46,296 nucleotides of DNA from Oscillospiraceae bacterium (GCA_017521825.1 JAFXBK010000079.1:1-46296); one strand, 5' to 3'; counted from the first letter of the stretch, positions 32,900-42,500 are shown. Made by a program: numbers and translations. The notes: generated from the sequence alone by a model not told the origin.

Positions 32900-33159
32900 T
32901 TGCCACCTCGTTAAAAATTATAATATATATCATTTTACTATATTTCCGGAAAAGTTCAAGGAAAATAAAATAAAATTTTGTTTATAAAATTGTTTGCCAC
33001 AAAAAAATATTTTTATTAACAGGTTTTGACTGTTCACTAAACCCGGGTTATATGTTATAATATCTTTGTGTCACCTTATGGCACTTTTTAATAAATTATC
33101 GGTTTCCAAAGACTCCAAACCAAAAGGGAACCGTCAGAATATAAAAAGGGGGAAACGGT

Positions 33160-35430
33160 ATGAATTTTACTCAGAACGCAAAAACTGTTCTGGAAAGAAG
33201 ATATCTTGCCAAAGAAAACGGCAAGGTTGTCGAAACCATTGAAGAACTCTTCACAAGGGTCGCTTCCACTGTTGCGGGTGCGGATGCGGCTTACGGAAAA
33301 ACCGAAGAGGAAATTAAAAACACCGAAAAAGAATTTTACGATATGATGACAAATTGCGAGTTTATGCCGAACTCGCCCACGCTTATGAATGCGGGTCGTC
33401 CTCTTGGCCAGCTTTCCGCCTGTTTTGTTCTTCCTGTTGAGGACAGCATGGTCGGAATTTTTGATACCGTAAAATATGCGGCCCTTGTTCACCAGTCCGG
33501 CGGCGGCACCGGTTTTTCCTTCTCCCGCCTTCGTCCGGAAGGTTCAATCGTAAAATCCACCGGCGGAACTTCCTCCGGCCCGGTAAGCTTTATGAAGGTT
33601 TTCAACGCCGCAACCGAAGCTGTTAAACAGGGCGGAACCCGCCGCGGCGCAAACATGGGTATGCTTCGCATAGACCACCCGGATATCCTTAAATTTATCG
33701 ACTGCAAAGCAAACAACAGCGAAATCAACAACTTCAACATCTCTGTTGCGATTACCGATAAATTTATGGAAGCGGTGGAAAACGGAACCGAATATGAACT
33801 TGTTGCACCCCATAACGGCGAAGTTACCGGAACCCTTGACGCAAGAGAAGTTTTTGAAAAAATCGTTGATGCGGCATGGCGCAACGGCGAACCGGGAATT
33901 GTTTTCATCGACGAGATGAACCGTTACAACCCCACTCCCGCTCTTGGCGAAATCGAAAGCACCAACCCCTGCGGCGAACAGCCCCTTCTTCCTTACGAAG
34001 CCTGCAACCTCGGTTCCATCAACCTTGGCCTTTGCGTTTGCGAAGAGGACGGAATCCTTTCCATTGATTACGATAAACTTACCGATATTGTACATAAAGC
34101 GGTTCATTTCCTCGATAACGTAATCGACGTTAACCATTATCCGCTTCCGGCAATCGACGAAATGACCAGAAAAACCAGAAAAATCGGTCTTGGCGTAATG
34201 GGCTTTGCGGACCTCCTTCTCAAGCTCGGCGTTCCTTATAACTCCGTGGAAGCTGAAAGAGTTGCCGAGGAAGTTATGAGCCTTATCCAGAGCGAAGGAA
34301 CAAAAGCTTCCATCGAACTTGCTTTGGAACGCGGAACTTTCCCCGCATGGGAAGAATCTGTTTTTGCGGACAGATATGAAATCCGCAACGCAACCATAAC
34401 CACCATTGCTCCCACCGGTACCATTTCCATTATTGCCGATGCTTCCGGCGGCTGCGAACCCCTTTTCGCATACGCATTCACCAAAAACGTAATGGATGGG
34501 GACAAGCTCCTTGTCTGCAACGACCTTCTTGTTGAAAAACTTAAAGAACGCGGAATTTATTCCGAAGAACTTATCCAGCGTATTGCCGATGAAGGCACCC
34601 TTGCACATATCGAGGAAATTCCGGAAGATATCAGAAAAGTTTTTGTCTGCGCGCATGATATCACCCCCGAATGGCATATCAGAATCCAGGCGGCCTTCCA
34701 GAGATATACCGACAACGCCGTTTCCAAAACCATAAACTTCCCCAACAGCGCAACCCGCGAAGAAGTTAAGGAAGCTTACGTTCTTGCATATAAACTCGGC
34801 TGCAAAGGCACCACCGTTTACCGTGACGGAAGCCGCGACAGCCAGGTTCTTACCATCGGAACCCAGAAAAAAGAGGAAGAAAAACCGGAAGTTCCGGCAA
34901 TGAACACCATTATTCCGAGACCCCGTCCTACTCTTACCTGGGGCGCAACCGAAAAGATGAAGATCGGCTGCGGAAGCCTGTTCATCACCGTTAACCGCGA
35001 CGAACACGGAATCTGCGAGGTTTTCACCAGCACCGGAAAAGGCGGCGGCTGTCCTTCCCAGTCCGAAGCAACCGCAAGGCTTGTTTCCATTGCTCTCAGA
35101 GCGGGAATTTCCCAGGACGAAATTCTTTCCCAGCTTAAGGGAATCCGCTGCCCCAGCACTGTTCGTCAGCCCGGTCTTAAATGCACTTCCTGCCCGGACG
35201 CTATCGCAAGAACCATCATCAAGATGAGCAAAATGCTCGGCAACAACGGTTTCAATTCCGAAGCGGAGGAGGAACCCGCACCAAAAAAAGATGATGGCGC
35301 AAAAACTGCGCCGGCGAACAAACCTGTTCTTGGAAAAGACGACAAACTCCATTGTCCCGAATGCGGAAAACTTCTTCGTCACGAAGGCGGCTGCACCATC
35401 TGCGACTGCGGTTTTTCCCATTGCGGCTGA
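33160..35430 (+). CDS. nrdJ: adenosylcobalamin-dependent ribonucleotide reductase (class II)
   Basis: This enzyme reduces ribonucleotides to deoxyribonucleotides with vitamin B12 and needs no oxygen. The 756 residues include MPNSPTLMNAG, the SCFVLPVEDSM cysteine and substrate loop, GGGTGFSFSRLRP and the active-site STNPCGEQPLLPYEACNLG. The C-terminal TSCPD domain (GIRCPSTVRQPGLKCTSCPD) and a last zinc-ribbon-like CPECGKLLRHEGGCTICDCG are typical of the clostridial B12-dependent type. The ATG follows AAAAAGGGGGAAACGG. A TTGACT lies at 33026-33031, but its -10 is ambiguous (TATATG at 17 or TATAAT at 24 bases). No cobalamin riboswitch is seen upstream. Confidence 0.97.
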   Translation: MNFTQNAKTVLERRYLAKENGKVVETIEELFTRVASTVAGADAAYGKTEEEIKNTEKEFYDMMTNCEFMPNSPTLMNAGRPLGQLSACFVLPVEDSMVGIFDTVKYAALVHQSGGGTGFSFSRLRPEGSIVKSTGGTSSGPVSFMKVFNAATEAVKQGGTRRGANMGMLRIDHPDILKFIDCKANNSEINNFNISVAITDKFMEAVENGTEYELVAPHNGEVTGTLDAREVFEKIVDAAWRNGEPGIVFIDEMNRYNPTPALGEIESTNPCGEQPLLPYEACNLGSINLGLCVCEEDGILSIDYDKLTDIVHKAVHFLDNVIDVNHYPLPAIDEMTRKTRKIGLGVMGFADLLLKLGVPYNSVEAERVAEEVMSLIQSEGTKASIELALERGTFPAWEESVFADRYEIRNATITTIAPTGTISIIADASGGCEPLFAYAFTKNVMDGDKLLVCNDLLVEKLKERGIYSEELIQRIADEGTLAHIEEIPEDIRKVFVCAHDITPEWHIRIQAAFQRYTDNAVSKTINFPNSATREEVKEAYVLAYKLGCKGTTVYRDGSRDSQVLTIGTQKKEEEKPEVPAMNTIIPRPRPTLTWGATEKMKIGCGSLFITVNRDEHGICEVFTSTGKGGGCPSQSEATARLVSIALRAGISQDEILSQLKGIRCPSTVRQPGLKCTSCPDAIARTIIKMSKMLGNNGFNSEAEEEPAPKKDDGAKTAPANKPVLGKDDKLHCPECGKLLRHEGGCTICDCGFSHCG

Positions 35431-35443
35431 GTGATTAAAAAAC

Positions 35444-35470
35444 AAAGGCACCCGGAAGGGTGCCTTTTTT
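35444..35470 (+). terminator. terminator of nrdJ
   Basis: AAAGGCACCC / GGGTGCCTTT stem, T6. Confidence 0.92.
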
Positions 35471-35536
35471 CTTCGGATATTAACATAGTTAAATATGTTA
35501 TATTATATATACATATTTAATTGTCGAAATTTATTC

Positions 35537-35565
35537 TTGACAAACCAAAACCAAAGTGGTAACAT
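35537..35565 (+). promoter_or_regulatory. promoter of the riboswitch-antiporter transcript
   Basis: TTGACA (35537-35542), 17-base spacer, TAACAT (35560-35565), just before the putative aptamer. Confidence 0.7.
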
Positions 35566-35572
35566 ATCATAA

Positions 35573-35735
35573 CATAAGGGAGTAGTTGGCGCACCAAAAA
35601 GGTTTTGGGGCGTTATGTTATTCGTCATCACGCCCAAAAGGCCGGATAATGTATTAAACGACAAGACTTTTTATTACAAAAAACCGTAATGAAAGGCCTT
35701 GTATTTTTTTGCCTTTGTTACGGAAAACGGAGGTT
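35573..35735 (+). promoter_or_regulatory. probable yybP-ykoY (Mn2+) riboswitch
   Basis: The leader contains AAGGGAGTAG, the hallmark L1 loop of the yybP-ykoY family. It is followed by stems such as GGCGTGATGACG-type pairing around GTTATTCGTCATCACGCCC, a GGCCGGATAA segment and AAACGACAAGACTTTTT, which resembles the conserved CGACGAGACTT end. The gene behind it is a cation antiporter, a usual target of this Mn2+ sensor. The call rests on motif recall; the expression platform is not resolved. Confidence 0.75.
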
Positions 35736-35744
35736 TTTTATTTT

Positions 35745-36665
35745 ATGATGATGTATGTTCTCCTGATTATCGGCTTTATCCTTCTTATCAAAGGTGCGGA
35801 TTTCTTTGTTGACGGTGCTTCTTCCGTTGCAAAGCTCCTTAAAATCCCTTCTGTAATCATCGGTCTTACCGTTGTTGCAATGGGAACAAGCGCGCCGGAA
35901 GCCGCTGTAAGCATTTCCGCAGGCTTTTCCGGAAACAGCGATATCGCTCTTAGTAACGTAGTCGGTTCCAACATTTTTAACCTTCTTATCGTTGTCGGTG
36001 TTTCCGCAATCATCTGCCCGATGGTTACCGAAAAAGTTATCCTTACCCGCGATATCTGGTGGAGCCTTGGCGCGGCCGGAGTTCTTCTTGTTATGATGCT
36101 CGACATGAAGATTTCCAACATCGAAGGCATCCTTCTTTTCTGCGGCATGGTTGCCTATATCGCAATGCTTATCCTTGCGGCGAAGAAAAACAGAATTGAA
36201 GGCGATGACGTAAAAACAATGTCCCCGGTAAAAAGTGTTCTTTGCATCCTCGGCGGACTTGTTGCCATTGTTTTCGGCGGAGATATGGTTGTTGATAACG
36301 CGGTTCTTATCGCGGAAGCCATCGGCATGAGCGAAACTTTTATCGGCCTTACCATTGTTGCGATGGGAACTTCTCTTCCGGAACTTGTAACTTCCATTGT
36401 TGCCGCAAGAAAAGGCGACAGCGGCCTTGCCCTTGGTAACGTAGTCGGTTCCAACATTTTCAACATTCTCTTTATCCTTGGTTCCGCTTCCGCCCTTACC
36501 AGCATCAATGCTTCCGGCCTTCTTATAATCGATACCGCTATCCTTATGGGTATCACCCTTGTTATGTATGTTCTCGGTAAAACCGGAAACAAAACCACAA
36601 GGCTTGAAGGCGCGCTTTGCGTAGCAATGTACGTTGCTTACGCCGCATATATCACTCTTCGCTGA
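35745..36665 (+). CDS. CaCA-family Ca2+/cation:Na+ antiporter
   Basis: This is a 306-residue membrane antiporter made of two inverted repeats of five helices. Each repeat carries the alpha motif: GLTVVAMGTSAPEAAVSI with NVVGSNIFNLL, and GLTIVAMGTSLPELVTSI with NVVGSNIFNIL. This is the YrbG-like clade of bacterial exchangers. The start is taken as the first of three adjacent ATGs behind ACGGAGG. The putative Mn2+ riboswitch in the leader suggests that it exports Mn2+ as well as, or instead of, Ca2+; this is inference. The next small gene follows after 20 bp. Confidence 0.94.
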   Translation: MMMYVLLIIGFILLIKGADFFVDGASSVAKLLKIPSVIIGLTVVAMGTSAPEAAVSISAGFSGNSDIALSNVVGSNIFNLLIVVGVSAIICPMVTEKVILTRDIWWSLGAAGVLLVMMLDMKISNIEGILLFCGMVAYIAMLILAAKKNRIEGDDVKTMSPVKSVLCILGGLVAIVFGGDMVVDNAVLIAEAIGMSETFIGLTIVAMGTSLPELVTSIVAARKGDSGLALGNVVGSNIFNILFILGSASALTSINASGLLIIDTAILMGITLVMYVLGKTGNKTTRLEGALCVAMYVAYAAYITLR

Positions 36666-36685
36666 TTAAGTTTTAAAGGTAGTTT

Positions 36686-36955
36686 ATGGAAAAATACGAA
36701 GTTTATTATGAATTGACTCTTATCGGTTTCCTTTGGGTAAACGAGGATTATAAATACCGCTACGAACCCTTTTACGAAGGGGTCGAAAAAGTAAAGGACC
36801 GCGCCTGCCTCCTTCGGGTTATGGAAAACGGAACCGATGGGGAATTCGGCGAACCGATTCCGTTTTTTCAGGAACGCATAAGATATATGAAGCTCTGGAA
36901 GCTTGGCGTAATAAATTACCAGACGGATAAATTTGTTATAAAAAGAATAGATTGA
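36686..36955 (+). CDS. small protein of unknown function
   Basis: This encodes 89 residues, 20 bp behind the antiporter gene and ahead of a terminator, probably in the same transcript. The ribosome binding site is weak (AAAGG). There is no signal or membrane segment. It is rich in Tyr, Trp, Lys and Glu, for example YELTLIGFLWVNEDYKYRYE and YMKLWKLGVINYQTDKFVI, suggesting a compact alpha/beta fold. I do not recognise the family. Codon use matches the host. Confidence 0.7.
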   Translation: MEKYEVYYELTLIGFLWVNEDYKYRYEPFYEGVEKVKDRACLLRVMENGTDGEFGEPIPFFQERIRYMKLWKLGVINYQTDKFVIKRID

Positions 36956-36962
36956 TAAAACA

Positions 36963-36997
36963 AAAACCCCGGACAGCATTTGCTGTCCGGGGTTTTT
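36963..36997. terminator. bidirectional terminator
   Basis: AAAAACCCCGGACAGCA / TGCTGTCCGGGGTTTTT stem; serves the small gene and the convergent ABC transporter gene. Confidence 0.93.
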
Positions 36998-37013
36998 AAC
37001 ACTTTTTTGGTAA

Positions 37014-38765
37014 TCAGTTTTCCGCCATCATCTGGAGGTTATAATAAACTCCCTTTTTGGCCATAAGTTCTTCGTGGTTGCCCTGTTCAACAAAACCTTC
37101 GTCGTTAAGAACAAGGATTGTTTTAGCGTTCCTGATTGTGCTGAGGCGGTGAGCAATGGTAAAGACTGTTCTTCCTTCGGAAAGACGTTCAAGGCTCTTC
37201 TGGACCATGCGCTCGCTTTCGTTATCAAGGGCGGAAGTGGCTTCGTCAAGAATAAGTACGGAAGGGTTTTTAAGGAAAACGCGGGCGATGGAAATGCGCT
37301 GTTTTTGTCCGCCGGAAAGTTTAACGCCGCGTTCACCAACATAGGTATCGTAACCGTTTTCAAGGGCGGAGATAAATTCATGCGCACCGGCAAGTTTTGC
37401 CGCCTCGATAACTTCTTCCCGGGTGGCGTCCGGTTTTCCGTAAAGAATATTTTCATAAATGCTTCCGCTGAAGAGATAAACGTCCTGCTGAACAACGCCG
37501 ATGTTGTTGCGAAGGCTGGAAAGAGTTATGCTGCGGATATCCCTTCCGTCAAGAAGAATTCTGCCTTCGGAAACGTCATAGAAACGGGGAATAAGGTTGG
37601 AAAGGGTGGTTTTTCCGCCGCCGGAAGGACCGACCAGAGCTATGTTGTCACCGGGGTTAACGTGAAGATTGATTCCGGAAAGTACGGTTTCGTCCGAATC
37701 GCTGTATTTGAAAGCAACGTTTTCAAGAACAATTTCGCCGGTTACGTTTTCGATGGGAGCTGCATCGGGGGAATCGGTAATTTCCGGTTCAACGTCCATA
37801 ATTTCATAAAAACGCTCGATTCCGGTAAAGCCCTGCATAAAGGTTTCGGTAAACTGTGCAAGACGGGAAACAGTGTTTAAAAGAACGGTTGTATAAAGAA
37901 GATAAGCCGCGTAGTCGCCGGCGCTTATCTGGCCTTTCATAAGGAAAATTCCGCCGACCGCAACAACGGAAATATACATGCATCCGTCAAAAAGGCGGAT
38001 TACGCAATGGAGCTTTCCAAGAGCTTTATAGGCTTTGCGCTTGATTTCGAGGAAAATCTGGTTGTTCTTCTTGAATTTTTCTTTTTCAATCCCTTCGTTT
38101 GCAAAGGACTGAACAACACGGATTCCAAGAAGGCTGTCTTCAATCTGGGCGTTTATTTCGCCTATCTGGGAACGTTCGGAATAAAATGCTCGTTCAAGTT
38201 CATGGCGGATTTTAAGGATAAAAAATCCGAGGAACGGAATCATAAGGAAAATAAAAATCGTAAGCGGAACGTTGACGCCCATAAGAATTATGAACGAAGC
38301 GACGAATTTAACAATTCCGATAAGAACTTCTTCCGGAGCGTGGTGAGAAAATTCGGTTACGTCAAAAAGGTCTTTGGAAAGGCGGCTCATAAGCTGGCCG
38401 ACCTTGTTGTTGCTGTAAAAGCTGAAGCTGAGATCCTGAAGGTGAGAAAAGAAATCCCTTCGCATATCCGCTTCAAGGTGCGCGCCCATAAGATGGCCGA
38501 TGTTTACCATAAAATAGTTCGCGCAGGTATCGATAACGCGAAGAAGAAGATAAATTCCGGCAATCTCAAGAATCATCTGAACGGTAAGGGAACCGATATC
38601 ATCGGTTGCGGCGTTGGTGATGGTTCGTACAATCATCGGAAGAACAATGTCGCAAAGAGTGGTAAGAATTGCACAGAAAAGGTCAAGAACAAGGGTCGGA
38701 AGATAGGGTTTGTAATAGGGCATAAAGCGGCGCAGAAGGCCGGCTTTTCCCATTTTCTTTTCCAT
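37014..38765 (-). CDS. MsbA-type ABC exporter (fused membrane and ATPase domains)
   Basis: This is a half-size exporter of 583 residues that works as a dimer. Six membrane helices (about 20-310) precede the ATPase domain. Walker A is LVGPSGGGKTTLSN and the Q-loop is GVVQQDVYLFSG. The signature is VKLSGGQKQRISIAR, Walker B is SVLILDEATSALD and the switch His is in TIAHRLSTI. The sequence is that of clostridial MsbA/LmrA-type multidrug or lipid exporters, and the substrate is unknown. The ATG follows AAAGGACG. It lies 27 bp behind the mreB-like gene, likely in one operon. Confidence 0.95.
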   Translation of the reverse strand: MEKKMGKAGLLRRFMPYYKPYLPTLVLDLFCAILTTLCDIVLPMIVRTITNAATDDIGSLTVQMILEIAGIYLLLRVIDTCANYFMVNIGHLMGAHLEADMRRDFFSHLQDLSFSFYSNNKVGQLMSRLSKDLFDVTEFSHHAPEEVLIGIVKFVASFIILMGVNVPLTIFIFLMIPFLGFFILKIRHELERAFYSERSQIGEINAQIEDSLLGIRVVQSFANEGIEKEKFKKNNQIFLEIKRKAYKALGKLHCVIRLFDGCMYISVVAVGGIFLMKGQISAGDYAAYLLYTTVLLNTVSRLAQFTETFMQGFTGIERFYEIMDVEPEITDSPDAAPIENVTGEIVLENVAFKYSDSDETVLSGINLHVNPGDNIALVGPSGGGKTTLSNLIPRFYDVSEGRILLDGRDIRSITLSSLRNNIGVVQQDVYLFSGSIYENILYGKPDATREEVIEAAKLAGAHEFISALENGYDTYVGERGVKLSGGQKQRISIARVFLKNPSVLILDEATSALDNESERMVQKSLERLSEGRTVFTIAHRLSTIRNAKTILVLNDEGFVEQGNHEELMAKKGVYYNLQMMAEN

Positions 38766-38792
38766 AATAAAAACGTCCTTTCTGATGAAAAA

Positions 38793-39809
38793 TTATCCGT
38801 GAAGGCGGTTGTTTGCTTCGGAAACGCAGTCCCGGAGGTATCCCTGAAGGTTAAAGGATTCCCCGGTTCCGATGGCAACGCATTCTTCCGGATTTTCCGC
38901 AACTTCGCATTTTAAGTTAAACCGCTTGGAAAGATATTTATCAAGCCCATGGAGCTTTGCTCCGCCGCCGGTTAAAAGGATTCCGTTGGTTTTAACGTCA
39001 CCGGAAAGTTCCGGAGGAGTTTTTTCAAAAACTTTCTGAATTGCGGAGGCAAGCTGATCCGCAAGGTCGTAAAAAATATCCGAAAGTTCCTCCCAATGAA
39101 GGGTAACTCTTCCGGGAAGACCGGTTAAAAGGTTACGTCCCTTAACTTCAAAAGTCCGGTCATCGTCAAAGCTCCAGCAGGTTCCGATGTTTTTCTTAAC
39201 TTCTTCCGCCATTCTTTCGCCGATAAGAATTCCGTGGCGAAGGCGGACATAGCGGATTATTTCCTCATCAAAACGCTGTCCCGCAAGTTTTATGGAATGT
39301 TTGCAGACAACGCCGGAAAGGGAAAGCAGGGCAATATCGGAAGTTCCGCCGCCGATATCAACAATAAGCCTTCCTTCCGGTTTTGAAATATCAAGACCGG
39401 CGCCCATGGCGGCGGCAACGGGTTCTTCAATAAGAAAAACCTTTCTTGCGCCGGCGGCAAGGGCCGCATCCACAACCGCGCGCTGTTCAACGTCGGTTAT
39501 AATCGAAGGAACGCAGATTGCAACCCTTGGTTTAAGGTAGCTGTCGCCGCAAACCCTTTTAAGGGCGTGGTGGATAAGCACGTTTGTAAGGTTGTAATCG
39601 GAAATAACTCCGCCGCCCATGGGGCTTACGGCGGTAATATAACCCGGGGTTCTTCCCACCATTTTGGAAGCGTTTTCGCCAACGGCAAGAACTTCGCCGG
39701 TATCGTTATTGACGGCGACTATGTTCGGTTCGCGGAAAACAACTCCGCGGCCGACTTCGTAAACAATTATTTTTGTGGTACCTAAATCTATTCCTATATC
39801 AGCAGGCAT
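38793..39809 (-). CDS. mreB: MreB/Mbl-type actin homologue
   Basis: This is a cytoskeletal ATPase of 338 residues that guides cell-wall synthesis. The actin-fold motifs are present: phosphate 1 DIGIDLGTTKIIVYEVG, connect/phosphate 2 LIVDIGGGTSDIALLSL, the IEEPVAAAMGAGLDI loop and adenosine-binding GILLTGGGAKLHGLDKYL. The ATG at 39809 follows GGAGGG. No mreC or mreD is next to it, so it may be one of several paralogues (Mbl or a spore-form variant). A TTGACA lies upstream but its -10 is ambiguous (TACACT at 17 or TATAAT at 22 bases). Confidence 0.94.
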   Translation of the reverse strand: MPADIGIDLGTTKIIVYEVGRGVVFREPNIVAVNNDTGEVLAVGENASKMVGRTPGYITAVSPMGGGVISDYNLTNVLIHHALKRVCGDSYLKPRVAICVPSIITDVEQRAVVDAALAAGARKVFLIEEPVAAAMGAGLDISKPEGRLIVDIGGGTSDIALLSLSGVVCKHSIKLAGQRFDEEIIRYVRLRHGILIGERMAEEVKKNIGTCWSFDDDRTFEVKGRNLLTGLPGRVTLHWEELSDIFYDLADQLASAIQKVFEKTPPELSGDVKTNGILLTGGGAKLHGLDKYLSKRFNLKCEVAENPEECVAIGTGESFNLQGYLRDCVSEANNRLHG

Positions 39810-39892
39810 TATAGCCCTCCTATTATTTTAATATTAAATTATAGTGTAAATCCAAAATCTGCCGTTGTCAATTAAAAGAATGTAAATTATTC

Positions 39893-42103
39893 TTATTCTT
39901 TTATCATGAATCTTAGGTTAGTGAACCTTCCGCTTTTGCGGTTGTTGTCCACCATTGTCATAACGGCCTTTGCGCTTCCGACAATTATAAGAAGCTTTTT
40001 TGCCCTTGTAACGGCGGTGTAAAGAAGGTTCCGGTAATAAAGCCTTGAATTTGCCTCGAAAAGCGGAAGAATTACCGCTTCGAATTCGCTGCCCTGGCTT
40101 TTGTGAACCGTTACCGCATAAGCATGGTCAAGTTCATTTGCGCTGTCGAAAGGATATTCCGCAACCCGGTCATCAAAACGGATGGCCATCATTCTTCCGA
40201 TGGGATCCATTTTTTCAATAATTCCGATGTCGCCGTTGAAAACCCCGCGGCCGATTTCGCCGTCATCCTTTGTCCAGGTCATGTCATAGTCGTTTTTGGT
40301 TTGCATAACTTTGTCGCCTTCCCGGAAAAGGTGGCCGCCGTGGCGGAATTCCTTTTTCTTTCCGTCGGCGGGGTTAAGGCGCTTTTGAAGCTCAATGTTA
40401 AGGTTCCAGGTTCCGGCTTCGCCGCGCTTTCCGGGACAAAGAACCTGAATATCCCAAAGGGGAGAAAAACCATATGCTTTCGGAAGGCGTTTTTCGCAAA
40501 GCTGGCAGACGGCGGAAGCACATTCCGCTTCGGTTTGGCGCGGAAGGAAGAAAAAGTCGTTGTCCTTGGATTCAAGGTAAGGATATTCGCCGTTAACAAT
40601 GTCATGGGCGTTGGTGACTATCATGCTTTCCGCCGCCTGACGGAAAATTGTATCCAGCGTTACGGAAGGAAGAATATCCGAGCGGATAAGGTCATGAAGA
40701 ACGTTTCCGGCGCCGACGGAAGGAAGCTGGTCGCTGTCGCCGACCATAACAAGGCGGCTGTGGAATGGAAGCGCCCGAAGAAGCGAATCAAAAAGAAGGG
40801 TGTCCACCATGGACATCTCGTCCACTATAAGGGTGTCGCATTTAAGCGGATTTTTTTCGTTTCTTCGGAAAAGGGGAATAAGATCGTTTCCGGAATAATC
40901 AACTTCCAGAAGGCGGTGGATGGTTTTCGCTTCGTGGCCGGTAAGTTCCGAAAGACGCTTCGCGGCTCTTCCGGTGGGCGCCGCAAGCAAAACCTCGTCA
41001 CCCTGCTGTTCAAGAAGTTTTATAAGTGCGTTAAGGGTTGTGGTTTTTCCGGTTCCGGGGCCTCCGGTAAGAACAAAAACGTGGTTCTGAACGGCATTCC
41101 TGAGGGCGCGTTTCTGTAAGGAATCATATTCAATTCCAAGTTCTTCCTCAAGAATTTCTATGGATTTATCAAGGGCGGCGGAAGGTTTTTCTTCCGAACC
41201 CATAAGCATCATTTTAAGCCTTCCGGCGGCGGATGTTTCCGCAAGGAAAAGGGAAGGAAGATAGATATATCTTCTTCCGTTGCGGTAATATTCGTCCAGT
41301 TCCTCTTTCTGAACAAGTTCCTCAAGGGCATCGGCCATTTCTTCCGCTTCGCCTAAAAGGCCGGCGGAAGCCGCAAGAAGGCTTTCCTCCGGAAGGCAGG
41401 TGTGGCCGTTATCAAGGTTATGAACAAGAACGTGTTTTATTCCCGCTTTAAGGCGACGCTTATCTTTTGGGTCGCCTTTTTTGGTAAAAATCGCGTCTGC
41501 CTCGGCAAAATCAAGACCGATTTCCGGGTCGCAAAGGAGATAGGGGTTTTCTTTGATAAAATCAATGGCGTTGGTACCCCATTTTTTCCAGGCGCGAACA
41601 GCAACGGCGGCCGCAAGGCCAAAATCCTGTAAAGCAGACATAACTTTTCTTGCGCCGAAAGCCCGGAGATATTCTGTGTTTATTTCAAGAGCAAGTTTTT
41701 CCGAAACGCCTTTGACTCTTGCAAGTTCAAGAGGGGTGTTTTCGATGACCTCAAGAGTATATTCGCCGAAAGCCTCAACAATTCGTTTTGCAAGAGCGGG
41801 ACCGACTCCCTTAAAAGAACCGCCGGAAAGATATTTGCGGATAGCGGTTGCGGAAGCGGGAAGCCTTCTTTCGCAAACATCGGCGCGGAACTGGGTTCCA
41901 TAGGTAGGATGGGACGCGAAAGTGCCGGTGAGGGAAACTTCCTCGCCGGCTTCAACCTTGCCAAGCTCGCCAACAACCGTAACAAGCTCGCCCTGCATAT
42001 CCAGATCAAAAACAACAAAACCGCTTTCCGCTTTATATGCAACAATTCCGTCAACGGTGCCGCTGATGCGTTCCGGTTCCTGTTTTTCGTTTTTATCAAG
42101 CAT
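39893..42103 (-). CDS. recD2: RecD2-type ATP-dependent DNA helicase
   Basis: This is a 5'-3' superfamily 1B helicase that works without RecBC. The 736 residues have the RecD2-specific N-terminal OB-like domain (ISGTVDGIVAYKAESGFVVF) and helix-hairpin-helix repeats (FKGVGPALAKRIVEAFGEYT, VKGVSEKLALEI). The motor follows, with Walker A LTGGPGTGKTTTLNAL, Walker B TLIVDEMSMVDTLL and GDSDQLPSVGAG. The final motif VTVHKSQGSEFEAVILPL precedes TAVTRAKKLLIIVG. The ATG follows CGGAGAAAG. It is a single gene on the same strand as mreB. Confidence 0.96.
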   Translation of the reverse strand: MLDKNEKQEPERISGTVDGIVAYKAESGFVVFDLDMQGELVTVVGELGKVEAGEEVSLTGTFASHPTYGTQFRADVCERRLPASATAIRKYLSGGSFKGVGPALAKRIVEAFGEYTLEVIENTPLELARVKGVSEKLALEINTEYLRAFGARKVMSALQDFGLAAAVAVRAWKKWGTNAIDFIKENPYLLCDPEIGLDFAEADAIFTKKGDPKDKRRLKAGIKHVLVHNLDNGHTCLPEESLLAASAGLLGEAEEMADALEELVQKEELDEYYRNGRRYIYLPSLFLAETSAAGRLKMMLMGSEEKPSAALDKSIEILEEELGIEYDSLQKRALRNAVQNHVFVLTGGPGTGKTTTLNALIKLLEQQGDEVLLAAPTGRAAKRLSELTGHEAKTIHRLLEVDYSGNDLIPLFRRNEKNPLKCDTLIVDEMSMVDTLLFDSLLRALPFHSRLVMVGDSDQLPSVGAGNVLHDLIRSDILPSVTLDTIFRQAAESMIVTNAHDIVNGEYPYLESKDNDFFFLPRQTEAECASAVCQLCEKRLPKAYGFSPLWDIQVLCPGKRGEAGTWNLNIELQKRLNPADGKKKEFRHGGHLFREGDKVMQTKNDYDMTWTKDDGEIGRGVFNGDIGIIEKMDPIGRMMAIRFDDRVAEYPFDSANELDHAYAVTVHKSQGSEFEAVILPLFEANSRLYYRNLLYTAVTRAKKLLIIVGSAKAVMTMVDNNRKSGRFTNLRFMIKE

Positions 42104-42140
42104 TTGGTTCTTTCTCCGTCCTTATAATCTATGGAACATA

Positions 42141-42500
42141 TTATAGCGTTTTTTTACTTTTCTGTAAACCTTCCCGGAACATTGAAAAAAGTTCTTCCTC
42201 ACCCCGGAAAAGGCTGCAGTCAAACCGCCGTTCAAGCCTTTCGCAAATTTTAAGGGCTTCTTCGGAAGCCCCTTCGCAATCAAGAAAAATTTCCCGGTGA
42301 AGTCCGTCGGTTTCCGCAATAACGCTTCGCAAGGCCGGTTCAAGGTCTTCTTCCGGCGCGGAACTTACTTTTGCAACAACGAAAACTTTGTGCTTTATTT
42401 TCTTACGGAGCGGGTTTTTTAAAAGCCATTCCGCCGCCTCGACCATTCCCAAAGAAGCAAAAAAGGTGATAACAAGCACTGCAAGGGCATCAAAAAACAT
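42141..42500 (-). CDS. small membrane-anchored protein of unknown function
   Basis: The gene encodes 119 residues behind a perfect AAGGAGG site. A hydrophobic N-terminal helix (about 3-19) is followed by a basic stretch (NPLRKKIKHK). The remaining domain is about 80 residues, rich in Glu, with alternating strands and helices (VFVVAKVSSAPEEDLEPALR, ICERLERRFDCSLF). It is divergent from the dipicolinate synthase operon and 38 bp upstream of recD2 in the same direction. I cannot assign a family. The anchor and the neighbouring spore genes are the only hints. Confidence 0.75.
   Translation of the reverse strand: MFFDALAVLVITFFASLGMVEAAEWLLKNPLRKKIKHKVFVVAKVSSAPEEDLEPALRSVIAETDGLHREIFLDCEGASEEALKICERLERRFDCSLFRGEEELFSMFREGLQKSKKTL

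Noticed and set aside
32940-33159. Cobalamin riboswitch upstream of the B12-dependent reductase
   Set aside because: No B12-box (GCCACTG-type) sequence or matching stems are visible in the 220-bp leader; only an ambiguous promoter is seen.
33544-35451. Long minus-strand frame opposite nrdJ, and similar ones opposite rnfG (5474-6616) and metK (25885-27024)
   Set aside because: These are shadow frames created by strongly biased codons; the sense genes carry all catalytic motifs.
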